From DALYDD01 sp031973395 (GTDB lineage Bacteria; Patescibacteriota; Minisyncoccia; Phycocordibacterales; CAIZLB01), in assembly GCA_031973395.1 (NCBI GenBank), contig DALYDD010000004.1, positions 1 through 64,000 of the forward strand: a DNA stretch of 64,000 bases, given 5' to 3'. How positions within the stretch are numbered: the stretch's first letter is position 1; each line of letters begins with the position of its first letter. The translations under genes and the position numbers were made by a program. The notes beneath the pieces were generated by a model. The model was not told the DNA's origin. It did no database searches and worked only from the letters and a program-made list of their open reading frames with translations. Positions 15,832-24,911 of this stretch are shown one piece after another.

Positions 15832-18800
15832 ATGGCCCATCATTTAAAAAAGTCATTCGCAGCGCTTACGCTTGCTCTTTTTGTTTTAATTCCGACACAG
15901 AATATTTTTGCACAGACGACTCAAACACCACCTCTCCAAGATTCACCGAGAACTCGATACGATTTGATGAGTTGTCCAAATGCTAGAGCCGGTACTGTTA
16001 ATGTTCGTATCTCTTCGTCAGTAATCACGGCTATTACGGGTACAAAGGCTGAGTTTCAAAGTGAGATCTACAATGCAAATAATTATCCTCTTACCAAAGT
16101 TTCTGTACTGGTCAGAATAATAAAGGTTGATAATAATCCGTCTTTCAATCTTGAAGGAGCCGATATTATCGATGAATTTATTGCAGTCAAGGATGTAAAT
16201 ATACAAGGTAGAAGTACGGTCAAGTCAGCTTTCTCGTGGCAGGTGCCACTATTTGCGGAGTCGGGTAAATATGTAGCACTGCCTTTTATCATCTCTGAGC
16301 AGCAGGCGAATATGGTCGTTGGTCATATATTTGACCAACCAAATGGTACAGGTTTCTCTTTTCCTATCGTAGGGCAAAAAACATCGATGCGCTTTGAGCC
16401 ACTCGCATCTGAGATCAATGGGACATCATACAAACCCACACCTCAGCTTAAAAAAATAAATAAATTTGAAGACGCTTCGATTACTACGACACTTTCAAAT
16501 CCTACAGCAAAAGAAATGAATGTGCCGGTTGTTTGGAAGTTATATGCCTGGAATTCTTCTGGCCAGCAAAATCTAATTGAAGAAAAAACAGAAGTGGTTC
16601 ACATCGATGCTAAAAGCAAGGTTAAGGTCAAATATACGGCTTCAAATTACGAACACCCATTGTATGAAGTGGTCGCAGAGGCTAAATATAAAGATACTAA
16701 ATCAATAATAAAAGTAGAGTTTGCTCGCCTAGGTATAGACGAGGTGGATATAAATTATCTCGCAGTAGATAAATTCCCACTAAAAGCTGGTCAAGAGACG
16801 AATGTTTTTTCTTGCCTCAGATATTTTGAAAATGTTAGCAATTCTCCGGATTCAAAGACCGTCATTACTGTTCAGGATCGTAAAGGAAATATTATTTTTA
16901 CAAAAGAACAGGTGGGTACATTATCAAAAGATTTACTCTATGGCAAAAATTCATTCATCCCGGAAAAGGATTACGATTATTTCACAGTCAAACTAAATGT
17001 TTTTCAGGACAATAAACTGATTGCAGATCAGTCGATTGTATATGATTGTAAAAATATATCTGAAGGATCATGTAAGCAGGGTGCCGGAGATTCATACCGG
17101 AATATAATTGCCATATCTATCCTAGGATTATGTGCGCTCATTTTGATAGGCATCCTTCTCAGAAAGAGATTTGCAAAAGTTGCTATTTTCTTTTTCGTCT
17201 TCGCAATGTCTATGGGTACATATGCTGTCGTAGACGCCCGATCGGTGTCTGGTTATGTATCAGATAAAGTCAGGGTGGAATTACTTGTTCCTTATAATGA
17301 TGGCATACCATTTCAGTATTGGCCATGTATAGGTGCACATTATACCGTCAAGGTAACAAGGGAAGATAATCCAAATGCAGAATTTGACGATATCTCAATG
17401 TTTGGAACACCGCCTGATCCTGCAATATCTGTTGGAGAAAGAATCAAAGTAGAATTCTTGCCAGATGACGGGCAGACCTGGTGGGATGAAGGAAAGCGTA
17501 TCACATTAAGCATGGGTAATTCAGGGCCAAATCTCTGTCTTGATCAGTATGGCTTTCCGACAACAGGACCATACCTAGGTTCATGGGTTGCGGGTGCGGG
17601 TTATCCTCCAGGTTGGTACGACAGCATGACCGAAGTTTACCCAACGCATTATGTTGGTACCGTCATGGATCTTCCGGTTGGTCCAGGGAACCCATGGGGT
17701 TGGGATGAATATCATAATTTTTTTCTAACCATGCCGTTCACTGCTGAGCCACCTAGCTGGACACTTCATAATATAACAGGTATGACTTGTGATCCGTTGG
17801 ATCCCGCAACCAAGAGTACCTACTGTACAATGACGACTCCTGGCATTGCGACTATCTCACTTAAATTAGGGCAAACCCTCGGAAGATTTTATTTTACTTA
17901 TCAAGAAGATCTGGGAGGGGGCTATAGTCCAATTTTTCCAAGTACACCTGCGGTTTTCCAACTTGTACCTGGGGATGGAAGCATGACAGGTGGTAACGTC
18001 GTAATCCCTGAAGTATGGGCTCATTATGATATTGATGTTGGTGACACATGTCCCGGAAATGCTGCCCCGTCTCTTCCACAAATATCAGGTCCGACTACGG
18101 GGCTAATCGAACAGTCTAATGATTTCTCTTTTGTCTCAACTGACGCCAATAACGACGGTGTTAAATATTTGATTGACTGGGACAATGACGGTTTTGCAGA
18201 TGTTACTGTTCCTGCGAGTGGTTGGGAATCACAGGGTGTTTCTGTCACTGCGTCAAAAGCTTGGGCTGGTGTAGGTCCACATACATTCAAGGTCAAGGCA
18301 TCGGATGCTTGTGGATCTTCAGCCTGGGCTGAATATACAATTACATTAAGTGAAGGTGCAACAGCGCTCTCTTGTTCAGCTTCACCTAATCCTGCATCTC
18401 TTAACTCGACCGTGAATTGGGCTGGTATCGTCTCACCAAGTGACACAACTACATATACGAGCTGGGCTTGGACAGGGGATATAACGGGCAATAGTCAGAA
18501 TGTAAGTACTACATATTCTTCACCAGGTACTAAGAATGGTCATCTGGTCGGAACTCATGCGGATGGAACGAAGACTGCGGATTGTTCAGTCAATGTTTCG
18601 ACATGTACCCCAAAGTCTCCTGGTTGTCCAACTTCTTGTGGTGCTGCAGCTGGAGTTGGTACTGTTTCGGAAGGAGGTGGTCTGACTACGGGATCAGCCC
18701 TTTGTGCTGATGGTGCCACATATACTTCTGGTAGTTTGAATCCTGCTTGGTCTTGGACTTGTCGTGGTCCTTGGCAAAATAATACAGAGAGCTGTGTTGC

Positions 18801-19221
18801 ATCTTGTACCCCTGGAACTTCTTATGACGCCTTGACTGGTTCATGTAGCAGTGCACCTCAAGACTGGTGTGTAAATATTCCAGGACTTCAAAGCGATCCA
18901 GCACCTTATACTATCGTTGACGGTAACTGTGTCTTTAATGCGGCTCAGATTGAATATTTCAGATTTAATCCAGATATTGCCAGCAGTCAATGTCCCGCTT
19001 ACTGGGACACGACACTTGGCGAAGGTCTCACCATGTCTTGTATGATTGGAAATACAAATGTAGCAAATGAACACTTGGCAGGAACTGGAGCAAATCAATT
19101 GTTTGCATCAGGCAAAACACATACGCTTTCATGCAATGTCTATGACACAGAAAGTACATTGGTTGCAGTCCTTAACTCGCGTGCAAAGTGTAATCGATTG
19201 GGCGATGTGATCGAGAGATAG
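15832..19221 (+). CDS. Large modular surface protein with internal membrane segment
   Basis: 1129 residues. Signal peptide 1-27 (ALFVLIPTQNIFA|QTT), a beta-rich region with adhesin-like repeats to about 410, a TM segment at about 424-442 followed by RKRFAK and a second signal-like hydrophobic stretch (about 447-468, ending VVDARS), then a second exported part with a PKD-like domain (about 755-845), another Ig/PKD-like unit starting CSASPNPAS, and a Cys-rich region with PAWSWTCRGPW. It looks like two exported modules joined end to end. Role: cell envelope or attachment, inferred. Confidence 0.75.
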   Translation: MAHHLKKSFAALTLALFVLIPTQNIFAQTTQTPPLQDSPRTRYDLMSCPNARAGTVNVRISSSVITAITGTKAEFQSEIYNANNYPLTKVSVLVRIIKVDNNPSFNLEGADIIDEFIAVKDVNIQGRSTVKSAFSWQVPLFAESGKYVALPFIISEQQANMVVGHIFDQPNGTGFSFPIVGQKTSMRFEPLASEINGTSYKPTPQLKKINKFEDASITTTLSNPTAKEMNVPVVWKLYAWNSSGQQNLIEEKTEVVHIDAKSKVKVKYTASNYEHPLYEVVAEAKYKDTKSIIKVEFARLGIDEVDINYLAVDKFPLKAGQETNVFSCLRYFENVSNSPDSKTVITVQDRKGNIIFTKEQVGTLSKDLLYGKNSFIPEKDYDYFTVKLNVFQDNKLIADQSIVYDCKNISEGSCKQGAGDSYRNIIAISILGLCALILIGILLRKRFAKVAIFFFVFAMSMGTYAVVDARSVSGYVSDKVRVELLVPYNDGIPFQYWPCIGAHYTVKVTREDNPNAEFDDISMFGTPPDPAISVGERIKVEFLPDDGQTWWDEGKRITLSMGNSGPNLCLDQYGFPTTGPYLGSWVAGAGYPPGWYDSMTEVYPTHYVGTVMDLPVGPGNPWGWDEYHNFFLTMPFTAEPPSWTLHNITGMTCDPLDPATKSTYCTMTTPGIATISLKLGQTLGRFYFTYQEDLGGGYSPIFPSTPAVFQLVPGDGSMTGGNVVIPEVWAHYDIDVGDTCPGNAAPSLPQISGPTTGLIEQSNDFSFVSTDANNDGVKYLIDWDNDGFADVTVPASGWESQGVSVTASKAWAGVGPHTFKVKASDACGSSAWAEYTITLSEGATALSCSASPNPASLNSTVNWAGIVSPSDTTTYTSWAWTGDITGNSQNVSTTYSSPGTKNGHLVGTHADGTKTADCSVNVSTCTPKSPGCPTSCGAAAGVGTVSEGGGLTTGSALCADGATYTSGSLNPAWSWTCRGPWQNNTESCVASCTPGTSYDALTGSCSSAPQDWCVNIPGLQSDPAPYTIVDGNCVFNAAQIEYFRFNPDIASSQCPAYWDTTLGEGLTMSCMIGNTNVANEHLAGTGANQLFASGKTHTLSCNVYDTESTLVAVLNSRAKCNRLGDVIER

Positions 19222-19317
19222 TTTAGAGGTATACGAAAAGAAAGGTTTAAATAAGGGGCTCGGTCACGAATCACTAAGTCTTTTTCTTCGCTACACTTGA
19301 AAAAGCCCAAGTGTTCG

Positions 19318-19546
19318 CTGTCCTTACAGGACCAGTACACCTTTTGGATCTTTTATTTCACTTCGTTCATAAAAGCTCTCAAAAGGTTTTACGCTTTGAG
19401 TGAAACTCAAGGCTCACCCGGCTCGCCTGTCGCAAAGCGACATGACTCCGCCTTTCTCGCCCGGACGCAAGCCAAGCAGTTGGCTTGCTCCACTCGGCAC
19501 AAAATACAAAAGCACCCAGATGGGTGCTTTTGTATTTTGTGCCGAG
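19318..19546 (-). repeat. tRNA-associated composite palindromic element, copy 2 (Phe)
   Basis: Minus-strand order after tRNA-Phe: hairpin 19493-19546, a near-perfect 54-nt palindrome that includes the tRNA acceptor 3' strand CTCGGCAC; hairpin 19467-19488 with core GCCAA-CTGC-TTGGC; TCCGGGCGAG (plus 19456-19465), close to the reverse complement of the Phe T arm; about 120 nt of variable sequence with further stems; then the conserved GTACTGGTCC-TGTAA-GGAC hairpin (19320-19332 and flank). A second direct copy of the tRNA 3' end is not obvious here; a CACTTG/CAAGTG hairpin follows instead. Confidence 0.8.
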
Positions 19547-19612
19547 GGCCGGGCTCGAACCGGCGACCCCATCCTCTTCAGGGATATGCTCTACCAACTG
19601 AGCTACCTCGGC
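19540..19612 (-). tRNA. tRNA-Phe (anticodon GAA)
   Basis: Acceptor GCCGAGG/CCTCGGC, D arm GCTCAGTTGGTAGAGC, anticodon loop CTGAAGA, T arm GCCGG-TTCGAGC-CCGGC, discriminator A. CCA not encoded. Confidence 0.97.
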
Positions 19613-19751
19613 AAGCGAAGGTTTGTGAGAAAGTTTACTTTCTCACAATACCTGAGCGCCGCCGAGGGAAGCTACTGCTTACCTTGGCAGACTCGGGTTA
19701 AGTACCTACTCGAATTTTATATTTTGTATTCGGATTTATCTTTCCTGAAAC

Positions 19752-20030
19752 CTAAAACTGTTTGAAGAGATCAGTTATACCGTTTCCTTGCGTACCAGAA
19801 TTTCCACCACCCAAGAGTTTTGAGTATGAATCAACGACTGTATCGAGAAACGGCTGGATGAAGTAAAAGGCACCGATAGAGATACCGATGATAACCACCC
19901 ATTTAACCACGTTCACAACCATATTAATTCGCGCTCTTCGGTAGATACCTTGGAGCATACGGCTGTTTTCCTGGGCTAGGGTTTTTAGCTCAGCAATCTC
20001 ATTTTTCAAACCTTGGATTTCCGAATCCAT
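19752..20030 (-). CDS. Small coiled-coil single-TM protein
   Basis: 92 residues: an N-terminal helix with heptad pattern (IQGLKNEIAELKTLAQENSRML), one TM segment (about 41-62, VVKWVVIIGISIGAFYFI), and a Gly-rich tail. Similar small membrane proteins are common in parcubacterial genomes; the function is unknown. Confidence 0.7.
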   Translation of the reverse strand: MDSEIQGLKNEIAELKTLAQENSRMLQGIYRRARINMVVNVVKWVVIIGISIGAFYFIQPFLDTVVDSYSKLLGGGNSGTQGNGITDLFKQF

Positions 20031-20094
20031 GGCCTAGATACTAGCATATAAAGCCTTTTGACTCAATCCTCTAAGAAAATAAATGGCAAAAATA

Positions 20095-20119
20095 AAAGCG
20101 ACCAGTTCCGATCGCCTTT
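20095..20119 (-). terminator. Terminator of the Hsp20 gene
   Basis: AAAGCGA (20095-20101) pairs with TCGCCTTT (20112-20119) with one bulge; a T-rich tract follows on the minus strand. Confidence 0.7.
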
Positions 20120-20144
20120 ATGTTTACTGAGAGTCGGGGGGAGT

Positions 20145-20651
20145 CTACAAAGACTTAATCTTGAGCTTCGTCTGTCGCCCCTTATCAATTCGAGGCAAGG
20201 TGAGGGTGAGCATGCCATCTCGCTCGATAGCTTCAGACTGCTCAATGTCTACTTCATGTGGTAATTCGACGGTTCTTGAGAAAGAACCCCAATATAATTC
20301 ACGGTGGAAATAGTTTTCATCTGCAATGCGGTGTTCTTCCATTCTTTTGCCTCGCAATGTCAAAGTGTCTCGAGATAGGGCAATATCAAGGTCCTCCTTT
20401 TTTACACCAGGGATCATGGTTCGAATAATAATAGAATCGGGAGTTTGATACATATCTATAGAAAGCTCTCCTTCATCTCCCTGTTCGTCTGCCCATGTTG
20501 AGCCAGCTGTTCCAAAGACGCCTCGGTTTTTTATCTGACCGCGTTCATTGTCGTTCTCTTCAGTGTCTTCTTCGTATTCAACCAATTCTTCTTCATCGTA
20601 TCCTCGGCCGGTGATCTTATCCAAAAATGAGCGCTTCTTTTTTAGGTTCAT
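20145..20651 (-). CDS. Small heat shock protein, Hsp20/alpha-crystallin family
   Basis: 168 residues. An acidic N-terminal arm (DEEELVEYEEDTEENDNE) precedes the alpha-crystallin domain (about 65-165) with the family features YQTPDSIIIRTMIPGVKKEDLDI, LTLRGKR, ELYWGSFSRTVELP and the A-x-x-x-x-G-L-like AIERDGMLTLTLP. It would hold unfolding proteins in the cytosol as an ATP-independent chaperone. The gene is followed by its own terminator and sits just after the PrsW-like gene. Confidence 0.93.
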   Translation of the reverse strand: MNLKKKRSFLDKITGRGYDEEELVEYEEDTEENDNERGQIKNRGVFGTAGSTWADEQGDEGELSIDMYQTPDSIIIRTMIPGVKKEDLDIALSRDTLTLRGKRMEEHRIADENYFHRELYWGSFSRTVELPHEVDIEQSEAIERDGMLTLTLPRIDKGRQTKLKIKSL

Positions 20652-20668
20652 AAATTGCAGATTAGTTT

Positions 20669-21403
20669 TTAGAATTTCTTTATAGTTTTTACGCGTTCGA
20701 GAGCCAGGATGAGAAGAACTGTAGTAATCCAGACAAATGAGAATATCAGAAATGTGCTCCCTTCGGTTGTAATAATTATAAAGTAGTTAAAGAGGGTGTG
20801 CAATACAGTTGCGGCGAGTAATCCGAGAATCCAATAAATCCCTTTTATCCATTTTGATTTATAATACGCATGTGCGATGAATACCGCGAGTGAACCAGAG
20901 GCCACGACATGCAATAAACTCGCGCCAAGGAATCGTAAATTGCCTGTCATAATAGATCCCATTGTGTCGCCTTGGAGTAGTGGGGCTAATAAGTAGAAGG
21001 TGTTTTCCATTGCGACGAATCCAAGTGCTGCGGTCATTAAATAAATAAAAGCATCAATTGGTTCATTGAAATAGTTTTTGAATCTAAGGACACAGAAATA
21101 CGCAACCGCGAACTTGAATGTCTCTTCTAAAAACGCCCATAATCCCAGTGTGCCAAAACTATCAGGTGTTAGGCCGAATACAGAGGGGAGAAATTTTTGG
21201 AAAGGATATACGAGGAAGACGGCGCACATTCCAACGATGAATGTGAGTGAGATGATCCCTTTCGGTTCATCATGCTGATAGTTTTCATGCATCCAGAACC
21301 ACATCCAGAGCAAGGAGGGCAAGACGCCGCCAATTAAAGCGTAGACGAACATTTCGACTACGAAGAAAGGAGATTTTGAAAGTCCTAAGAGTGATGCGGC
21401 CAT
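20669..21403 (-). CDS. PrsW-family intramembrane protease
   Basis: 244 residues, about seven TM helices. The PrsW motifs are present: FLEETFKFAVAYF (EExxK-type), ALGFVAMENTFYL (E-N) and His residues in later helices (LLHVVASG, VLHTLFNY). Family members cleave membrane-bound anti-sigma factors or other membrane proteins. It overlaps the 3' end of valS by 19 nt, so it is probably co-transcribed. A possible target is the one-TM protein encoded next to the sigma factor at 57.2 kb, but that is speculation. Confidence 0.85.
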   Translation of the reverse strand: MAASLLGLSKSPFFVVEMFVYALIGGVLPSLLWMWFWMHENYQHDEPKGIISLTFIVGMCAVFLVYPFQKFLPSVFGLTPDSFGTLGLWAFLEETFKFAVAYFCVLRFKNYFNEPIDAFIYLMTAALGFVAMENTFYLLAPLLQGDTMGSIMTGNLRFLGASLLHVVASGSLAVFIAHAYYKSKWIKGIYWILGLLAATVLHTLFNYFIIITTEGSTFLIFSFVWITTVLLILALERVKTIKKF

Positions 21404-23730
21404 CTTTCAATAGCTATCATACCATGGCGGCTTTCATCTCGCATTGCTTTTGGAAGCAATGACCAGATTTCTTGAGTGATATGAGGCATGAATGGATGTG
21501 TGGTAAGCAAAATTTCGCGCAAAATATGCAAAAGAGTTTGTGCGCGAGAAATCGCAGCTTGTTTTTTGAGCAGAACATCTGCAGGATCCATTTGGTCAGC
21601 TTCAATTATTTTTTCCGCTTCAGTTTCTACGCCGTCTATCGCATTTGCAAAACCGGGTTTCAGGATTGGTTTACTTTCCTCGAGGATTTTGTCTGCTAAA
21701 GTGTGCCAGATATAGTGATAGAGCTCTTCTGATGCTAGGTGAATACGATATTCGTCGAGATGTCCGGAAATACTTGCGAGCGTATCGTGCCATTCTTTGA
21801 GGACGGCTTGATCCTGCTCTGTTGGTCCGTCGGTTGCCACGAGATAATCAGTAAGGAAGAAATTCCTATCAAACTGTACATCTTTTGCATCAGGATTTTC
21901 ATCAATAGCAGAAAGAATAAATCGGGTAATATTCCAGATCTTATTTCCGAAATGTTTATAGCCTTTAATTTTGGGTTCAGAAAGGGCGAGGTCGCTTCCA
22001 GGAGTGTTTCCTGCAATTAATCCCATTCGCAAGGCGTCCGCGCCGTATTTTGCAACCATGTCGACGGGGCTCACTACATTACCCTTTGATTTAGACATTT
22101 TCTGGCCCTTTGAATCATTCACCATTCCATGGAGATAAACTGTTTTGAAAGGAATTTCTTTTTTCAAATAAAGACCAAAAATTACCATACGTGGAATCCA
22201 CTTGAAAATAAGATCGCGTCCACTTTCCATAACTGTTGTTGGGTGATATGTAGCAACATCTGTATTTTCTTTATTGTGCTGATATCCCAAAGCAAGCAAG
22301 GTCCATTGTCCTGATGAGAACCAGGTATCAAATGTATCTGTCTCTTCTACTAATTCTGTATTGTCGGTTGGGCAATGAGTGAGAGAGTCGCTGTCGAGAA
22401 AGCCTGCATTGCAGAGAGGGCAAATTTTTGCTGGAATTTTAATACCCCAAACAATCTGGCGAGAAATATTCCAGTCGATGGTATTCGTCATCCAATAAGC
22501 AAAAATCTTTTCATAATTATCCGGAACAAAAGTGATTTGCTTCGATTCGACTGCTTCGAGTGCAAGCTTTGCCAGAGGTGCCATTTTTACAAACCACTGG
22601 TCCTTTATTTGAGGCTCAATCTGTTTGCCACACTTATAACAGCAATTTACATTGTGGACGTATTCTTCATCGGTTTTTACAAGAAGCCCTTTTTCCTTTA
22701 ATTTCTCTACAATCAATGGGCGCGCCTTATTGATATGGAGACCAGCAAGGTCGCCAGCAATTGGTAGGAGTTTTCCCTTGAAATCAATAACTTGCTCCAT
22801 GTCCAAGTTATGTCGCTTTGCAATTTCAAAGTCCACTGCATCGTGCCAAGGGGTGATGGTCATTACGCCTGTCCCGAATTCCATATCCACCGCTTCGTCT
22901 TTGATGATTGTTGCTTTGATAGGTCCATTGATCCACTCTAAATCGATTTGTTCGCCATGCTTGTACTTAGCATATCGCTCATCATTAGGGTGCATTACTA
23001 CGTATTTATCACCGAATTTTGTCTCAGGGCGAGAAGTTGCGATGACAAATGGTCCATATTGGAAATAGTAAAAAGGTTCTTTCTTTTCTTTGAATTCCGT
23101 TTCTACATCCGAGAGGGAAGTCTGATGTTCTGCGCACCAGTTGATGATTCGCTTGCCTCTGTAGACTAAATCGTCAGCGAACATTCTTCGAAATGTTTCC
23201 TGAACTTCTGTGATGACTTCAGGGTCGAGTGTGAATTTTTCTCGAGACCAGTCACAAGAAGTTCCAAGCATTCGAACGTCGGCCTCCATGTGCTTTTTAT
23301 TTTCAATGGTGAAATCATAGATGCCTTTGTACAATTCTTCACGCGAAAGATCGAATCGTGTCTTGCCCTCTTTTTCTAATTTCTTTTCATATACAATCTG
23401 TGTCTCAAAACCGGCATGGTCGGCACCAGGAACATAAAGTGCGCGCTTACCTTGCATGCGTGCATAACGAGTAAAAATATCCTCGAGAGCCATAGTCAAA
23501 GCATGGCCCACATGAAGGCGGCCATTGGCATTTGGCGGCGGCATAATAATACAGAACGGTTCTGCGTTAGCATCGATATATCCTTTTTCAATCAAAACAT
23601 CGGGATTATAAATAGAGGTCTCGGGTGTAGCGAGTTCGAGGGCTTGGATCCGGGGCTCGGTCTCAATTGGATCATAAGGCTTGAGAAGCTTTTCGGGGAT
23701 ATTGGGTTGCGAAGGCATAGTAGCGCTCAT
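21385..23730 (-). CDS. valS: Valyl-tRNA synthetase
   Basis: 781 residues, class I synthetase. Signatures: PPPNANGRLHVGHAL (HIGH), the CP1 editing domain with ATSRPET, a zinc-type CPLCNAGFLD insert, WFSSGQW, and KMSKSKGN. The protein is shorter than E. coli ValRS and lacks the long C-terminal coiled-coil. The gene is divergent from the 23816 gene; start at 23730 chosen from the first ATG with the family's N-terminal region. Confidence 0.97.
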   Translation of the reverse strand: MSATMPSQPNIPEKLLKPYDPIETEPRIQALELATPETSIYNPDVLIEKGYIDANAEPFCIIMPPPNANGRLHVGHALTMALEDIFTRYARMQGKRALYVPGADHAGFETQIVYEKKLEKEGKTRFDLSREELYKGIYDFTIENKKHMEADVRMLGTSCDWSREKFTLDPEVITEVQETFRRMFADDLVYRGKRIINWCAEHQTSLSDVETEFKEKKEPFYYFQYGPFVIATSRPETKFGDKYVVMHPNDERYAKYKHGEQIDLEWINGPIKATIIKDEAVDMEFGTGVMTITPWHDAVDFEIAKRHNLDMEQVIDFKGKLLPIAGDLAGLHINKARPLIVEKLKEKGLLVKTDEEYVHNVNCCYKCGKQIEPQIKDQWFVKMAPLAKLALEAVESKQITFVPDNYEKIFAYWMTNTIDWNISRQIVWGIKIPAKICPLCNAGFLDSDSLTHCPTDNTELVEETDTFDTWFSSGQWTLLALGYQHNKENTDVATYHPTTVMESGRDLIFKWIPRMVIFGLYLKKEIPFKTVYLHGMVNDSKGQKMSKSKGNVVSPVDMVAKYGADALRMGLIAGNTPGSDLALSEPKIKGYKHFGNKIWNITRFILSAIDENPDAKDVQFDRNFFLTDYLVATDGPTEQDQAVLKEWHDTLASISGHLDEYRIHLASEELYHYIWHTLADKILEESKPILKPGFANAIDGVETEAEKIIEADQMDPADVLLKKQAAISRAQTLLHILREILLTTHPFMPHITQEIWSLLPKAMRDESRHGMIAIERWPHHS

Positions 23731-23815
23731 AATATCAGTTTTTTCGGCTTTTTTAAAGCTCTTCTGGAGCTCTGTTTTTTTCAGATATTTCTGTATAATT
23801 CATTGTATTAAAGAA

Positions 23816-24142
23816 ATGTCAGAGATTTCGAAAAAGCTTTCTAAAAAAACTATTCTCATAATTGTCGCTGTAATAGCAGTGGTCGCTATTATCATTTCAG
23901 CGCATTTACTATTCACAAAAAATGAAGAAGTTGCTTTCTCGATAGGAACAGAAGGTGGTGTGCAAAAAGAAAACCAGGCTGTTGTGAAAGTGGTCGAGGG
24001 AATCTCTACAATGATCAAGGGAGAATTTTCAGAAAGAGCGAAAATTATTGCAAAAGAAAAAGATCAGGAGAAAGTTATTGACTCAGACAAATCGGTAATA
24101 GAAGAATTTAATTTTATTTTTGATGAAGAGCCAAAACAATAA
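23816..24142 (+). CDS. Small single-TM protein
   Basis: 108 residues: short cytosolic N-terminus, TM helix (about 11-33, ILIIVAVIAVVAIIISAHLLF), and a charged extracytoplasmic region. A TATAAT box lies at 23794-23799. It immediately precedes two further exported/membrane proteins and may form an operon with them. No family recognised. Confidence 0.65.
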   Translation: MSEISKKLSKKTILIIVAVIAVVAIIISAHLLFTKNEEVAFSIGTEGGVQKENQAVVKVVEGISTMIKGEFSERAKIIAKEKDQEKVIDSDKSVIEEFNFIFDEEPKQ

Positions 24143-24143
24143 T

Positions 24144-24899
24144 ATGAAATTCTCTCTGAAAAGAAATATTAAAAAAATAGTGGCTGGCGGTATTGTCTTT
24201 TGTACAATCACGGGGTTTTGTTTGCCTCATTTTGCGGCAGCACATCCAAGTGATGAGCTCCTCCATAGCTACTGCACCAGGCTTCTGGTATTTGAGGTGC
24301 AAAATTCCAAGAAAGTCATAGATATTGAACAGGCTTATACTACGAAGGAACAGGCTCGATTTAAAGAGTTGGAAGCCATTCGGGCTCGCCAGGTTAAGCA
24401 ACTCGAAGCCTTTAATGCCGGTATAAGTAAAAAAGTTGCTGATACATTGAAAGAGGCAAGAGGGACCTCAAATGATGCCAATGAGATCGAAAAAATAACC
24501 CTGCTGGAATCAGAGGTTTCGGCTAGTCTAAAAAAACACGATCAGCAAATTAATGAAATTTTAAATATATATCGTTCTGGAATAAATGATGCGATGGTTG
24601 CCAGAAAAGCTTCTTTTATGACGGCGAAAGTGGCCTTTAAAAGCAAGGTGGCCGAGATTCTCAAGCAAAGCCAAGTCGATTGCAAAGCTCTCACAGATGT
24701 AAAAATTATTTTTAGCAATACTACTACCAGCCTGAAGGCAGCGCACGAAGTTTTCAAGGGCAAGATTGCACGATTGGGTACACCGACTTCTCTTTTTCAA
24801 AAACTTACATCCACTCGTGATGCAGCAATAGCTAAAGCTGATGAAGAGCTTTTTGCAGAACTAGATAAAGCCGTTGCAGATTTTAAGGCCCGAGAATAA
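24144..24899 (+). CDS. Secreted helical coiled-coil protein
   Basis: About 251 residues from the ATG at 24144, which directly follows the previous stop and gives a good signal peptide (FSLKRNIKKIVAGGIVFC...FAAAHP). An upstream in-frame ATG (24120) would overlap the previous gene. The mature part is almost all helix, Lys/Glu/Ala-rich with heptads. It lies between a one-TM protein and a HupE-like transporter. Function unknown. Confidence 0.7.
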   Translation: MKFSLKRNIKKIVAGGIVFCTITGFCLPHFAAAHPSDELLHSYCTRLLVFEVQNSKKVIDIEQAYTTKEQARFKELEAIRARQVKQLEAFNAGISKKVADTLKEARGTSNDANEIEKITLLESEVSASLKKHDQQINEILNIYRSGINDAMVARKASFMTAKVAFKSKVAEILKQSQVDCKALTDVKIIFSNTTTSLKAAHEVFKGKIARLGTPTSLFQKLTSTRDAAIAKADEELFAELDKAVADFKARE

Positions 24900-24911
24900 A
24901 ATAAAACGAAT

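Noticed and set aside
19297..19765. Frames of 121-134 codons on plus around tRNA-Phe
   Set aside because: They cover the composite element and the antisense of tRNA-Phe.
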